Source of the DNA: Synergistaceae bacterium
GTDB lineage: Bacteria; Synergistota; Synergistia; Synergistales; Aminobacteriaceae
NCBI GenBank assembly: GCA_031267575.1
Contig: JAIRYN010000067.1
Coordinates: 1 to 40,559 of the forward strand
Length of the DNA stretch: 40,559 bases
Direction: 5' to 3'
A program made the position numbers and the translations under genes. Below the pieces are notes generated by a model that saw only the letters and a program-made list of their open reading frames with translations, was not told where the DNA came from and made no database searches. Numbering within the stretch: position 1 is the stretch's first letter; each line of letters begins with the position of its first letter. This document shows, one piece after another, positions 1-8,349 of this stretch.

Positions 1-102
1 GCGTCGAGGTCACACCCGGATCCATGCCGAACCCGGAAGTTAAGCTCGACCGCGCCGATGGTACTGTATGGGGTACATACGGAAGAGTAGGTCTCTGCCA
101 GA
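1..102 (+). rRNA. rrf: 5S ribosomal RNA, 3' part
   Basis: The window opens inside a 5S rRNA. The conserved stretch ending in CCGAACCCGGAAGTTAAG, then CGCCGATGGTACTG and the closing GAGTAGGTCTCTGCCAG read in the expected order. The 5' part lies outside the window, and the 3' end is set by where the terminator hairpin begins. This is presumably the last gene of an rRNA operon read into the window on the plus strand. Confidence 0.93.
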
Positions 103-161
103 GAACTAGAAAAATAAAAAAGAGGGAAGTAAATCTCCCTCTTTTTTATTTTTCTAGTTCT
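102..161 (+). terminator. Long terminator hairpin after 5S rRNA
   Basis: A nearly perfect 25-bp inverted repeat runs from AGAACTAGAAAAATAAAAAA through GAGGGA to its complement, with an 8-nt loop. A T-rich run forms the 3' arm. The inner GAGGGA/TCCCTC stem followed by TTTTTT is a canonical intrinsic terminator. Its symmetry means it could also work from the other strand. Confidence 0.88.
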
Positions 162-251
162 TATTTTTTAAGCGGTAACGGCATTCTCATTATGGGACGT
201 AAATATAAATTCTTCTCTCACGAGATTATGGGGAAAATAAAAATCCTCATA

Positions 252-291
252 CCAGATTTTGCTATATCTCCCCAGATTTTGCTATATCTCC
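252..291. repeat. 20-bp tandem duplication across the lplA stop codon
   Basis: Two perfect adjacent copies of a 20-bp unit, CCAGATTTTGCTATATCTCC. The copy nearer the gene contains the TAG stop and the last codons of the lipoate ligase gene. It is one of many such short tandem duplications in this window. Confidence 0.9.
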
Positions 292-1262
292 GGTGCGAGC
301 AGAGCGATTAGGTCGGTGGGGGAGGAACCGGCGAAGAGCGCGTGGGTGTCGAACCCCTCGATCGCTTGGGCGACGCTCTCTTTCGTGTAAGAACAACCCA
401 CAAGGCACGAGAGAAGCGGCGCATATTCTCCACTGCCGAAGTAATCCCCACGGAACGAACATTCGGAGATCTTTCCCTCATCAACAACTAAAAAGACCTC
501 GACCCCGCCCCAGGAAAAACGCGTCTTTTTGCGCTCTGTGAAACAGGGCGACGAACCGTAATTCCACTCCCAAGTAGAGTATTTCTCAGTTTCAAGACGT
601 TTGACCTCGGCTAGAATGTCTTCGTCCAGAGCCAGGGGCGTCAAACCTTGGACTCCGCGTTGCAGAGAATCTTGAAACTCGCTTACCGATAGAGGAGCTT
701 GCAGGTAGGGCTTGATATTTCCCACCCTACCACGGATGGACTTGACAGCTTTGCTCTGGAACTTGTCCTGGGAAGGGCGCAGGGCTTGGGATAAAATCTC
801 CAAGTCGGCGTCGTAGAGGAGAGTCCCGTGGTGCAGCATGACACCGCCCCTTCGATATTGCGCGCCGCCGGAAACCTTCTTGCCCTCGATAGCCAGGTCG
901 TTGCGCCCCGACAACTCGGCCCGAACCCCCAGGATTGCCAGGGCCTGAATGATCGGCTCGGTGAAAAAAGCGAAGTCGAAATCTCCGGAATCCGGCATGA
1001 CGAAGCTATAATTGATGTTTCCTAGGTCGTGGTACACCGCTCCCCCCCCGGAGTTGCGGCGCACCACATGTATGTGTCGTTCCTCGACAAACGACGTGTT
1101 GATTTCCTCCAATGTATTCTGAAAACGCCCCACGATGATGGACGGTTCGTTCCGCCACAGCATGAAAAAACGGGATTCCTCGCGCGCAGCCCGGAGACAA
1201 AGGTATTCCTCCAGCGCTAGATTGTACTGGGGTTTGGTGTTTCGGTTTTCAATCACGTACAT
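282..1262 (-). CDS. lplA: Lipoate-protein ligase A
   Basis: 326 aa. It would activate lipoate with ATP and transfer the lipoyl group to the acceptor lysine of lipoyl-domain proteins in the cytosol. The family signatures are present: RRNSGGGAVYHDLGN near residue 70, then the catalytic-lysine segment GKKVSGGAQ, HHGTLLYDADL, and SIRGRVGNI. The ATG start at 1262 has a clear ribosome site (GAGGAGG, about 6 nt upstream). It is the last gene of the glycine cleavage operon, about 50 nt after gcvPB. Its likely substrate is therefore the H protein encoded four genes upstream. This placement argues for lipoate scavenging rather than de novo LipB/LipA synthesis, which is not seen here. The stop codon is embedded in a 20-bp tandem duplication. 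Confidence 0.93.
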   Translation of the reverse strand: MYVIENRNTKPQYNLALEEYLCLRAAREESRFFMLWRNEPSIIVGRFQNTLEEINTSFVEERHIHVVRRNSGGGAVYHDLGNINYSFVMPDSGDFDFAFFTEPIIQALAILGVRAELSGRNDLAIEGKKVSGGAQYRRGGVMLHHGTLLYDADLEILSQALRPSQDKFQSKAVKSIRGRVGNIKPYLQAPLSVSEFQDSLQRGVQGLTPLALDEDILAEVKRLETEKYSTWEWNYGSSPCFTERKKTRFSWGGVEVFLVVDEGKISECSFRGDYFGSGEYAPLLSCLVGCSYTKESVAQAIEGFDTHALFAGSSPTDLIALLAPEI

Positions 1263-1311
1263 CTCAGGCCTCCTCAGGGTTCTTCGGCGCCGCGCCGTTT
1301 TTTTAAATTTT

Positions 1312-2778
1312 TTATTGAGGAATTTCTCCGCGCAAAATCAGGTGACGAGCCGCCTGTACCTCGTCCGGGCGCGACACCTTCGTGTTTTGGGGCGCGTTTT
1401 TCACAACGTCGGGGTTCGTCGCCGCCTCCTCCGCCACGGTCTTCATTGCCTCCACGAAACCGTCAAGGTCGGCCTTCGATTCCGACTCCGTGGGCTCAAT
1501 CATCAAAGCTCCCTCCACTACTAGCGGGAAGTAGATCGTAGGCGGATGATAACCCAGGTCGATCAGGCGCTTGGCGATGTCCAGCGTCGTCACTCCCTGT
1601 TTGTGCTGAGCGGCGTCATTGAAAACGCACTCGTGCATACTGGGCTGGGGAAAGGGGAGGTTGTAAAGTCCCTTCAGTCGCGATTTGACGTAGTTGGCGT
1701 TCAACACCGCCAGCTCCGTCACGTCCTTCAGATGCCGCCCCAGGCTGCGAGTGTAGGCCAGCGCGCGGGCAAGCGTCGCGAAATTGCCGCAGAAAGAGTG
1801 AAGCCGGCCGATAGAAAGAGGCGTGTCCCAAACCAACTCGTATCGCTCTCTTTTTTTCATGACCCTGGGAACGGGCAGGAAGGGCTCCAAAACATCTCGC
1901 ACCACTACGGGGCCAGCTCCAGGACCTCCGCCTCCGTGGGGCGTGGCGAGCGTTTTGTGAACGTTGATGTGAAGCACGTCGATGCCCATCTTTTCGATAT
2001 CGGCGTAGCCCATGAGGGCGTTCAGATTGGCACCGTCTCCATAGACCAACCCGCCTTTTTCGTGAACGATCTGCGCGATTTCCGCGATGTGTTTCTCAAA
2101 AATCCCCAAGGTGTTCGGGTTGGTGACCATGATGCCCGCGGTGTCCTCGTCCATGACTTCGCGGATTGCCTCTGGAGTCACGATCCCATCGGGGGAAAGC
2201 TGCACGGGAACCGGAGTGTAGCCGCACAGGGCGGCGGAAGCTGGGTTGGTTCCGTGAGCCGTGCTGGGCATAATGATCTTGTGACGCTGTTTGCCCTTAT
2301 GGGCGTGATAGGCGTGGATCATCAACATTCCCGCCAGCTCGCCATGGGCGCCAGCCGCGGGTTGGAGCGACACGGCGTGCATCTTCGTGATCTCCAGTAG
2401 ATCCCGTTCCAACTCATACATCAGCTTCAACGCGCCTTGAGCGTAAGCATAGGGCGTCAAGGGGTGCAAGTTCGCGAATCCCGGAAGCCCGGCGAGGTGT
2501 TCGTTGATTTTAGGGTTGTACTTCATGGTGCAGGACCCCAAAGGATAGGTTCCCGTGTCCACGCCGAAGTTCCAGGTAGAGAGTTTGGTGTAATGCCGAG
2601 TCACGTCCACCTCCGAAAGTTCCGGCAGTGCCGGTTTCTCGCCAACCAGACCTTCGTCCAGTTCAACTCTGGGAACGTCTTGTTCGGGAAGGCTTATACC
2701 GATGCGGCCCTTCTTGCTCCTTTCCCACAGCAGTCCTTCTCTAAAAGCCAAACCTTGAGTGCCTGGATGCGGGGCCAT
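1312..2778 (-). CDS. gcvPB: Glycine dehydrogenase (decarboxylating) subunit 2
   Basis: 488 aa, the C-terminal half of the split P protein. With GcvPA it decarboxylates glycine on pyridoxal phosphate and passes the aminomethyl group to the lipoyl arm of GcvH. The PLP-lysine region DVLHINVHKTLATPHGGGG is intact, as are the nearby GDGANLNAL and STAHGTNPASAA motifs. The ATG at 2778 has an AAGGAGGTG ribosome site just upstream, lying within the end of gcvPA. Only 1 nt separates it from the gcvPA stop, so translation is probably coupled. Length is typical for the family. Confidence 0.96.
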   Translation of the reverse strand: MAPHPGTQGLAFREGLLWERSKKGRIGISLPEQDVPRVELDEGLVGEKPALPELSEVDVTRHYTKLSTWNFGVDTGTYPLGSCTMKYNPKINEHLAGLPGFANLHPLTPYAYAQGALKLMYELERDLLEITKMHAVSLQPAAGAHGELAGMLMIHAYHAHKGKQRHKIIMPSTAHGTNPASAALCGYTPVPVQLSPDGIVTPEAIREVMDEDTAGIMVTNPNTLGIFEKHIAEIAQIVHEKGGLVYGDGANLNALMGYADIEKMGIDVLHINVHKTLATPHGGGGPGAGPVVVRDVLEPFLPVPRVMKKRERYELVWDTPLSIGRLHSFCGNFATLARALAYTRSLGRHLKDVTELAVLNANYVKSRLKGLYNLPFPQPSMHECVFNDAAQHKQGVTTLDIAKRLIDLGYHPPTIYFPLVVEGALMIEPTESESKADLDGFVEAMKTVAEEAATNPDVVKNAPQNTKVSRPDEVQAARHLILRGEIPQ

Positions 2779-2779
2779 G

Positions 2780-4117
2780 TCAGGCCACCTCCTTCAGAAT
2801 CGTGAAAGTAGCGAAGAACGCGTCCAATATGTCGCGGGTATGGGCTTCAGTGGCGCAGAAGAGGTAGGCATCCTTGTACCGGGGATCTTGGTACTCAGGG
2901 AAGAGATCCAGCTTCAGGCCGGCGAAGAACCCCCGCTCCAACAAGGCTTCATGACGCTTCTCGAAACCAGCGGGGGCCGTCATGGCGAACTCGTTGAAAA
3001 ATGGGACGTCGAAAAGAGGTTTAAAACCTACCTTTTCCAATCCGGTCTTCAGGTAAACGGCTTTGTCGTGATTGAGTTGAGCGATTTCCCTCAGCCCCTC
3101 TCTGCCCGCCGTACTCATGTACATGGCAGCGATCAGGGCGTTGTGCCCGGAGTTCGAGCAGATGTTTGAGACGGCTTTTTCCCGGCGGATGTGCTGTTCT
3201 CTGGCCGACAGGGTCAGAACGAAGGCGCGCTCGCCGTTTTTATCAACGGTCTCACCCACCAGGCGTCCGGGGATGGCGCGGACGAAGTCTTTTTTGCAGG
3301 CTAGCATTCCCACACCGGGGCCGCCGAAGCTGTGGGGGATTCCAAAACTTTTCCCCTCCCCGGAAACGATGTCCGCCCCCTGGCTGCCAGGATTTTTGAG
3401 GAGCCCCCAGCTCATGGCCTCGGCAAAGGAGACCACCAGAAGAGCGCTCTTGGAGTGAGCAGCCTCCGCGGCGGCTTTCAGATCTTCGATGACTCCCAAA
3501 AAATTGGGGGACTGAACGACCAGAGCGGAGACGTCGTCGGGCATCGCGGCGTAGTCCGTTGTTCCGTCGACCCGCGCTTCCAGCTCCACCACCTCGAAGG
3601 CAGTGGGTCGGAGGTACGTCCGCAGCGCCTGAAGATAGTGGGGATGGTTGAGTCGCGAAACGGCGATCTTGGGCTTTTTCTTCACTCGGATAGCCATCAG
3701 CGCGGCCTCGGCCAAGGAGCTGGCCCCGTCGTACATGGACGCATTGGCGATTTCCATGCCCAGCAGACTCGCCGTCATGGTCTGGAACTCAAAGATCGCC
3801 TGGAGCGTCCCCTGACTAATCTCTGGTTGGTAAGGGGTGTAGGCCGTGAGGAACTCGGAGCGGGACGCCAAGTAGGGAATGTGGGCTGGCACATAATGAG
3901 CGTAGGACCCCGCACCGACAAAAGCCACGAGATTTGAGGCTCCTGCCATTTCCTCGAACTCGCGGGACAGACGCCATTCGCTTCTCGGCTCGATGTCGAT
4001 TTCCGAATCCCGCCTGACGTCGAGAGGAATGGAGTCGAACAGCTTTTCGATGCTTTTGACCCCGATGACCTCCAGCATTTCCCGAATGTCGTCGGGGGTA
4101 TGGGAGAGATAGCGCAT
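2780..4117 (-). CDS. gcvPA: Glycine dehydrogenase (decarboxylating) subunit 1
   Basis: 445 aa from the ATG at 4117, giving the usual N-terminus MRYLSHTPDDIREMLEVIGV. A TTG at 4129, overlapping the gcvH stop, would add four residues. This is the N-terminal half of the split P protein of the glycine cleavage system. Typical family segments are PYQPEISQGTLQAIFEFQ, MYDGASSLAEAALMA and SFGGPGVGML. It sits immediately after gcvH and before gcvPB in a tightly packed operon. The split form is usual in Firmicutes, Thermotogae and Synergistota, unlike the single-chain enterobacterial P protein. Confidence 0.95.
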   Translation of the reverse strand: MRYLSHTPDDIREMLEVIGVKSIEKLFDSIPLDVRRDSEIDIEPRSEWRLSREFEEMAGASNLVAFVGAGSYAHYVPAHIPYLASRSEFLTAYTPYQPEISQGTLQAIFEFQTMTASLLGMEIANASMYDGASSLAEAALMAIRVKKKPKIAVSRLNHPHYLQALRTYLRPTAFEVVELEARVDGTTDYAAMPDDVSALVVQSPNFLGVIEDLKAAAEAAHSKSALLVVSFAEAMSWGLLKNPGSQGADIVSGEGKSFGIPHSFGGPGVGMLACKKDFVRAIPGRLVGETVDKNGERAFVLTLSAREQHIRREKAVSNICSNSGHNALIAAMYMSTAGREGLREIAQLNHDKAVYLKTGLEKVGFKPLFDVPFFNEFAMTAPAGFEKRHEALLERGFFAGLKLDLFPEYQDPRYKDAYLFCATEAHTRDILDAFFATFTILKEVA

Positions 4118-4121
4118 AGCA

Positions 4122-4535
4122 CTAGTCAACGGGATCCAAGGTTTTCAAGAAGGCAAGGTAGGCGTCGCTCTTCATCAGGGCGTCGAGTTCTTTCGAGTCC
4201 GCCATCTCTACCTCGATAATCCACCCGTCCTCGTAAGGAGAAGTATTGACTAGGTCAGGGTTGTCGGAGAGCGCTTCATTGACGGCCACGATCTTGCCCG
4301 TCACGGGGGAGTTTACATCACTGACGGCTTTGGTGGACTCCAGGGATCCAAAAGACGCTCCCGCCGTGACCGCTGTTCCCATAGAGGGTAATTCCACGTA
4401 AACGACGTCTCCCAGGCTGCTCTGAGCATAATCGTCCACGCCTATCCGCGCGTTGCCGCCAGTTTTTTTGACCCATTCATGGGTTTGCGCGTAAAACAAA
4501 TCGTCTCTGATATCCAGTTCTTCAAAAGATTTCAT
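4122..4535 (-). CDS. gcvH: Glycine cleavage system H protein
   Basis: 137 aa. This is the lipoyl carrier that shuttles the aminomethyl intermediate between P, T and L proteins. The lipoylation site is Lys69 in the motif GSLESTKAVSDV. The typical preceding segment YAQSSLGDVVYVELP and the following SPVTGKIVAVNEAL are present. I chose the ATG at 4535 because a strong GGAGGT site lies 9 nt upstream and the protein then starts MKSFEELDIR. An upstream in-frame start would add twelve unlikely residues. It is second in the operon after gcvT. Confidence 0.96.
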   Translation of the reverse strand: MKSFEELDIRDDLFYAQTHEWVKKTGGNARIGVDDYAQSSLGDVVYVELPSMGTAVTAGASFGSLESTKAVSDVNSPVTGKIVAVNEALSDNPDLVNTSPYEDGWIIEVEMADSKELDALMKSDAYLAFLKTLDPVD

Positions 4536-4580
4536 TAATAATATACCTCCCCAATAAAATAAAAGTCTCAAAAATCATGG

Positions 4581-5801
4581 TTAAATTCCAACGCGCGCTG
4601 TGCGGTTCGGCCGAATATCCGATACGATCTCTACTTCTATGGAGCGGCGAGAGTCTTTCAGCGTCACCTTCGCGCCCGGCTCTAGAGGGCGCTCCACGCG
4701 AACGAACCCGCAGACTAGGCCCTTGGGTTTGAATGACGCCGGCTTATCGGGACTGGCAACGCTGTAAATTTTGCCTTCCATCCTGCCGATAGCCATGTCG
4801 ATGGCGCAGGTGGATACCGTACCGATGGGTGCTTCCTCCCAAAGAACGGATGTGCCGTGGGTTTCGGTTTTCCGGGGATCGAACCCGCAGAAAGGGTAAG
4901 TGTACGACGAAAGGGGGTTGTCATAGATTCCAGAGCCGATAAAGTCCTTCGTGAACTTGCCCTCTTTGTCTCGAGGAAGAGCAAAGTCCCACGGGGTATG
5001 GACGAAGGGCCAGTTTCCGATGTCCTGGTGAGAAAGAGGCAGCACGGCCCCTACCCGTAAGGAATCGCGCGCGGCGAGCCCACAGGGGATGACGTCGCTT
5101 CCTCCCGCGTCAAGGATCATGTTCCAAACGTCCAGAGTCTTGCCATAGGGCATGATGATCTCGAACCCGACCTCGCCCGTGTAACCCGTGCGGGAAAGCA
5201 GAATCGGGATGTTCCCATCAAAGGCAATTTCGGATACGGGGTTGGAATAATCGCCGCGGAACTGAAAATACCGGAGCCCCTCTATCGTTCCCCGACCCTT
5301 TTCTAAGAGCCTTTTTATGATGGCGACCGAGGCGGGGCCTTGGAGGTCGATCTTGCTGAAGCATCCGCTCTCGTCCGTGACGGTCACATCCTGAAAAACG
5401 TTATGTTGTTCCAGATGCCGCTGTACCGCCGGACCCATCGCGGCATTAACAATCAGGATGTACTCGTCTTTGCCGAGATTGTCCTTGCCAAGGTTATAAA
5501 CGATGGTGTCGTCTACAACATGACCCTGTTCGTTTAGAATCATACTGTACCCGCACGCTCCAACTCCTAACTTCGAGATATTCCGGGTCAGACAAAGTTG
5601 AATCAGGTTGAAGGCCTCTTTACCTTTGACGCGTAAGAGGTCCATGTGCCCGATGTCAAAGACTCCGCTTTTTTCGATAACGTACAAATGCTCTTTGACG
5701 CTGCCTGTGGAGTACCAGAGCGGCATTTCCCATCCACCAAAGTCCGTGAGTTCTCCCTTGAGTTCCCTATGGATCGCGTTCAACACCGTTTTCCTAAACA
5801 A
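4581..5801 (-). CDS. gcvT: Glycine cleavage system T protein (divergent aminomethyltransferase)
   Basis: About 406 aa from a TTG at 5801, which follows an AAGGAGAG site. The longer upstream frame has no ribosome site and an implausible hydrophobic N-terminus. The family fold is clear: FGGWEMPLWY, NEQGHVVDDTIVYNL, RTGYTGEVGFEI and GLAARDSLRVGA. The T protein moves the methylene group to tetrahydrofolate and releases ammonia. It is divergent: FDIGHMDLL replaces the usual FDVSHM..., SHQDIG replaces YGHEL, and the segment NAAMGPAVQRHL has valine where family members have the conserved aspartate of NA...EKD. An in-frame 15-bp tandem duplication encodes NLGKDNLGKD. It is the first gene after the glycine riboswitch. 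Confidence 0.9.
   Translation of the reverse strand: MFRKTVLNAIHRELKGELTDFGGWEMPLWYSTGSVKEHLYVIEKSGVFDIGHMDLLRVKGKEAFNLIQLCLTRNISKLGVGACGYSMILNEQGHVVDDTIVYNLGKDNLGKDEYILIVNAAMGPAVQRHLEQHNVFQDVTVTDESGCFSKIDLQGPASVAIIKRLLEKGRGTIEGLRYFQFRGDYSNPVSEIAFDGNIPILLSRTGYTGEVGFEIIMPYGKTLDVWNMILDAGGSDVIPCGLAARDSLRVGAVLPLSHQDIGNWPFVHTPWDFALPRDKEGKFTKDFIGSGIYDNPLSSYTYPFCGFDPRKTETHGTSVLWEEAPIGTVSTCAIDMAIGRMEGKIYSVASPDKPASFKPKGLVCGFVRVERPLEPGAKVTLKDSRRSIEVEIVSDIRPNRTARVGI
5466..5495. repeat. 15-bp in-frame tandem duplication inside gcvT
   Basis: Two adjacent 15-bp units (GTCTTTGCCGAGATT and GTCCTTGCCAAGGTT on the plus strand) differ at three positions. They encode NLGKD twice in the T protein, at a surface-loop-like position just before a predicted beta strand. 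Confidence 0.75.
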
Positions 5802-6087
5802 ATTTCCATCTCTCCTTTCCAATGAAATATTGAAAGCGTTTATGAAAAAAATAAAAAACAACCCAACAATAAGCTATCTTGATTGGCGAACGCCAACACA
5901 AAATATTCCGTGAACAACGCAAAGTTTTTCAGTGACTCACAGTAACTTATCGTGTGAATATCTTACTTGAATTGGACCATTATGATTACTTATATGGGAT
6001 ACCACATGACACAGTTCCCCCTTAAGACAAAATTCCTCTGTCACGACATCATAGGCACTCAAAATTCGTCATTTCAGAGTCCTGTCC

Positions 6088-6211
6088 AGGTACGATCCCT
6101 TTTGCCTGAGAGTTTCCATTTCGACCCGCGGCCAGCTCAAAACTTGCCCCTTCGGCGCCTCGGTTTTACGCGTCGTTCACGAAACGTAAGACCAAAGTCT
6201 CTCACGTACCT
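6088..6211 (-). promoter_or_regulatory. Glycine riboswitch (single aptamer) in the gcv leader
   Basis: Read on the minus strand, the sequence has the glycine-aptamer hallmarks in order: GTGAGAGACTTTGG, then GCGCCGAAGGGGCAAG, then AACTCTCAGGCAAAAGG. Outer arms AGGTACG and CGTACCT (plus coordinates 6205-6211 and 6088-6094) form a 7-bp P1 closing helix. Only one aptamer is recognisable, unlike the classical tandem arrangement. About 286 nt of leader follow before gcvT (5802-6087). I could not identify a clear terminator/antiterminator pair there, only a small TTGGC/GCCAA hairpin near 5884-5897. It most likely turns on glycine degradation when glycine is abundant. Confidence 0.9.
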
Positions 6212-6234
6212 TTCTTTCAGGGTTATGTGATAGT

Positions 6235-6264
6235 GTATTATGGGAGAGTTTTAAAATTTGTCAA
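6235..6264 (-). promoter_or_regulatory. Sigma70-type promoter of the gcv operon
   Basis: On the minus strand a perfect -35 box TTGACA (6264-6259) is followed, after 18 nt, by TAATAC (6240-6235). Transcription would start near 6228, just upstream of the glycine aptamer. This fits a riboswitch-led transcript. Confidence 0.7.
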
Positions 6265-6397
6265 GAGGCAAATCAAGCCTGTGTTGTTCGTTGCTCCTCA
6301 TGGTTGCGAGGCTTTGTTATGTTCTGTTTTTTGTATACTTTAACAGTAACAGTGCGCGCGGTGGTGTGAGAGGACGGCCACTCGACTAACGGGCGAC

Positions 6398-6431
6398 CGT
6401 CTACTTGATTACTCCGTCTACTTGATTACTC
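6398..6431. repeat. 17-bp tandem duplication over a stop codon
   Basis: Two perfect adjacent copies of CGTCTACTTGATTACTC. The second copy contains the TAA stop of the neighbouring minus-strand membrane protein gene, mirroring the arrangement at the lplA stop. Confidence 0.88.
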
Positions 6432-8303
6432 TATAGGTAGAACATCAATGGAATAGAACGTCAAACCGTTGAGATGACCGAGGTCGGAATTTTCAACGCG
6501 CGCCTCCAACTGAATGAGGTTGGGATGCAGAGGCGAATTTTGTACGACTTCCTCCGGAATCTCGAACACGAATCCGCCGTCGTAGTCTTTCAGTTTCGTT
6601 CTTTTGACTTCAGAGCCATTACAGTAAAAAGATACACCGCTTTCCTGATCTTCGGCATTGAAGGGGATCGCGTGTACGATAATTTTACAAGCCTGAATTT
6701 TATCGATGGGAAGCGCCAAAACCATTCTCTCTTCAGCGGAACGGCGTCCTTTCTCTGGGGCTCTTCCCAAAAATTTCCCAAGATACCCGATATTTTTTCT
6801 CCAGCCGCTTATCAGGATTGTCTGCTCAATATCCCGATGCGGAGACGAATGCTCAATAAAACGAAACCATCCATTGGGGCTGAATTCGGCAAGTGCGGTA
6901 TCCGGCGTCAACGGCGGAGCGGGGTCGAGGGCGGCGTCTCGCATGAGAATATCCCGCAAGCTCTTTTGGAACGTGTTCTCCGGTTCGGCCCAAACGGGGA
7001 AGTAATAGACCCTTGGCGCTCGCCCAGCCTCCGCGAAAGTCTTCAGGCTAGGATAAGGTTCACAGGAAGACAAGGCTTGTCCCAAATTGATAACTTGGAC
7101 ATTCTCGTAAGATTTCAGCCGATTCAAAAAGTCATCGAACGCCAGCGTTTGCGCCACGCGAAAAGCGTTGACCCGCGTAAGGCCAAGAATGATCAGAACG
7201 CTTACAAGACCCAGCGCCCAGCTCCAGCGCAGAAGGTGACGCCTGAAAAGCGCATTCCCGCGCCACGCGTATGTCAATGTCCTCCGCAAAGGAAAAAGGG
7301 CGACGAAAAAAAGCATGACTAAAAACAATTGTTCCACATATCCATATCGGGACACCAAGCCAGTGTCACCGTTATAAAAAATGAAGTTTCCTAGAACACA
7401 GGCCGAGAGCACGACCATCGCGGCACAGGTTTTTTTCGTGTCCTCTATTTTGTTCTTCGCAAAACACCAACAAACATAGAAAAGAAGAAAAGCTGCCGCG
7501 ATGATGGCGGCGCGTGGTCCTTCGTAGAAGAAATCAAAGACCACCCTTGCTCTCGCGAACAAAGATAATGATCGCCCGTAAATATCCACGGATTCCGATA
7601 GTCTGGAGGTATAAAGAGCAACGGAACCCCAGACAGCACAAGCCATGCCCCAAGGAAAAAGAATGGAAAAAACTTGCCGTCTGATCGGGCGTTTTTTCAG
7701 AACACTGTACGCGAGTACAGTCAGTAACGGAAGCAACAGCAAAACAAAATTTTCCTTGACGCCTATCGCCATGAAAGCGGCCAAGCACATCACAGACCAG
7801 GCGAAAGAATAGTTTTTGACATAACGGGCAAAGCCGTAAATGAACATTGCCGTCCACAGGCAACCTTCAATTTCGGACGGGCCCAATCTTCCCCAAATGT
7901 CCACATAACAGGGCAGCGCCGCAAAAAACAACATCCCTAAAAGAACGAAAGGCGCAGGGTAAAAATAATGGATGGACAGCCCTATGCAGATGATAGAGAA
8001 GAAAAAGACGAAGAAATTACACAGAAACCAAGTTTCAGCGTTCATCCCGAATAAATATATTTTTGCGGTTTGCCAGAAATAATATACCGGACGATAACGT
8101 CCCGTCTGCCCCCATTGAACGACTTCCGTTTTCGAGAGAACCGCCCGAAAAGCCCGCAAAACATCATGATCGTTTTTCTCCATCACCAAACGTGAAGCTA
8201 CGATCGCGTGATCATCAATGATCCATAATTTTCCTCGGTAGAGGGGCCATAATAAGACAATAGTGATGAGAAATCCTAAACAATAAATATAACTTCGTCG
8301 CAC
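6426..8303 (-). CDS. Multi-spanning membrane protein, GT-C glycosyltransferase-like
   Basis: 625 aa. The N-terminal ~390 residues hold about ten hydrophobic segments. The C-terminal ~230 residues form a soluble, probably extracytoplasmic domain. An early acidic motif (IIDDHA, near residue 30), followed by a long loop and GRYRPVYYFWQ, resembles the first loop of GT-C enzymes that use lipid-linked sugars. No subfamily can be named from sequence alone. It is the third gene of an operon with a methyltransferase and a GtrB-like glycosyltransferase. A role in adding sugar to a surface glycan or protein is inferred. Translation starts at GTG 8303, and the only ribosome-site-like sequence is a run of nine G 8 nt upstream. 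Confidence 0.6.
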   Translation of the reverse strand: MRRSYIYCLGFLITIVLLWPLYRGKLWIIDDHAIVASRLVMEKNDHDVLRAFRAVLSKTEVVQWGQTGRYRPVYYFWQTAKIYLFGMNAETWFLCNFFVFFFSIICIGLSIHYFYPAPFVLLGMLFFAALPCYVDIWGRLGPSEIEGCLWTAMFIYGFARYVKNYSFAWSVMCLAAFMAIGVKENFVLLLLPLLTVLAYSVLKKRPIRRQVFSILFPWGMACAVWGSVALYTSRLSESVDIYGRSLSLFARARVVFDFFYEGPRAAIIAAAFLLFYVCWCFAKNKIEDTKKTCAAMVVLSACVLGNFIFYNGDTGLVSRYGYVEQLFLVMLFFVALFPLRRTLTYAWRGNALFRRHLLRWSWALGLVSVLIILGLTRVNAFRVAQTLAFDDFLNRLKSYENVQVINLGQALSSCEPYPSLKTFAEAGRAPRVYYFPVWAEPENTFQKSLRDILMRDAALDPAPPLTPDTALAEFSPNGWFRFIEHSSPHRDIEQTILISGWRKNIGYLGKFLGRAPEKGRRSAEERMVLALPIDKIQACKIIVHAIPFNAEDQESGVSFYCNGSEVKRTKLKDYDGGFVFEIPEEVVQNSPLHPNLIQLEARVENSDLGHLNGLTFYSIDVLPIE

Positions 8304-8311
8304 AGTCTCTA

Positions 8312-8320
8312 CCCCCCCCC
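8312..8320 (-). repeat. G9 homopolymer in the ribosome-binding position
   Basis: Nine consecutive C on the plus strand (G on the coding strand) end 8 nt before the GTG start of the GT-C-like gene. The tract itself provides the purine-rich Shine-Dalgarno sequence. Slippage would change its length and so ribosome binding. Confidence 0.8.
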
Positions 8321-8349
8321 ATAAGCGGATAATTTACGCCGCCTATTGT

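Noticed and set aside
1546-2400. Long plus-strand open frame antisense to gcvPB (284 codons)
   Set aside because: It lies wholly inside a well-supported gene on the other strand, has no family features, and looks like a by-product of GC-rich codon use.
6474-7322. Plus-strand open frame antisense to the GT-C-like gene
   Set aside because: The minus-strand protein has clear membrane segments and operon context. The antisense product is Arg/Gln-rich without recognisable features.
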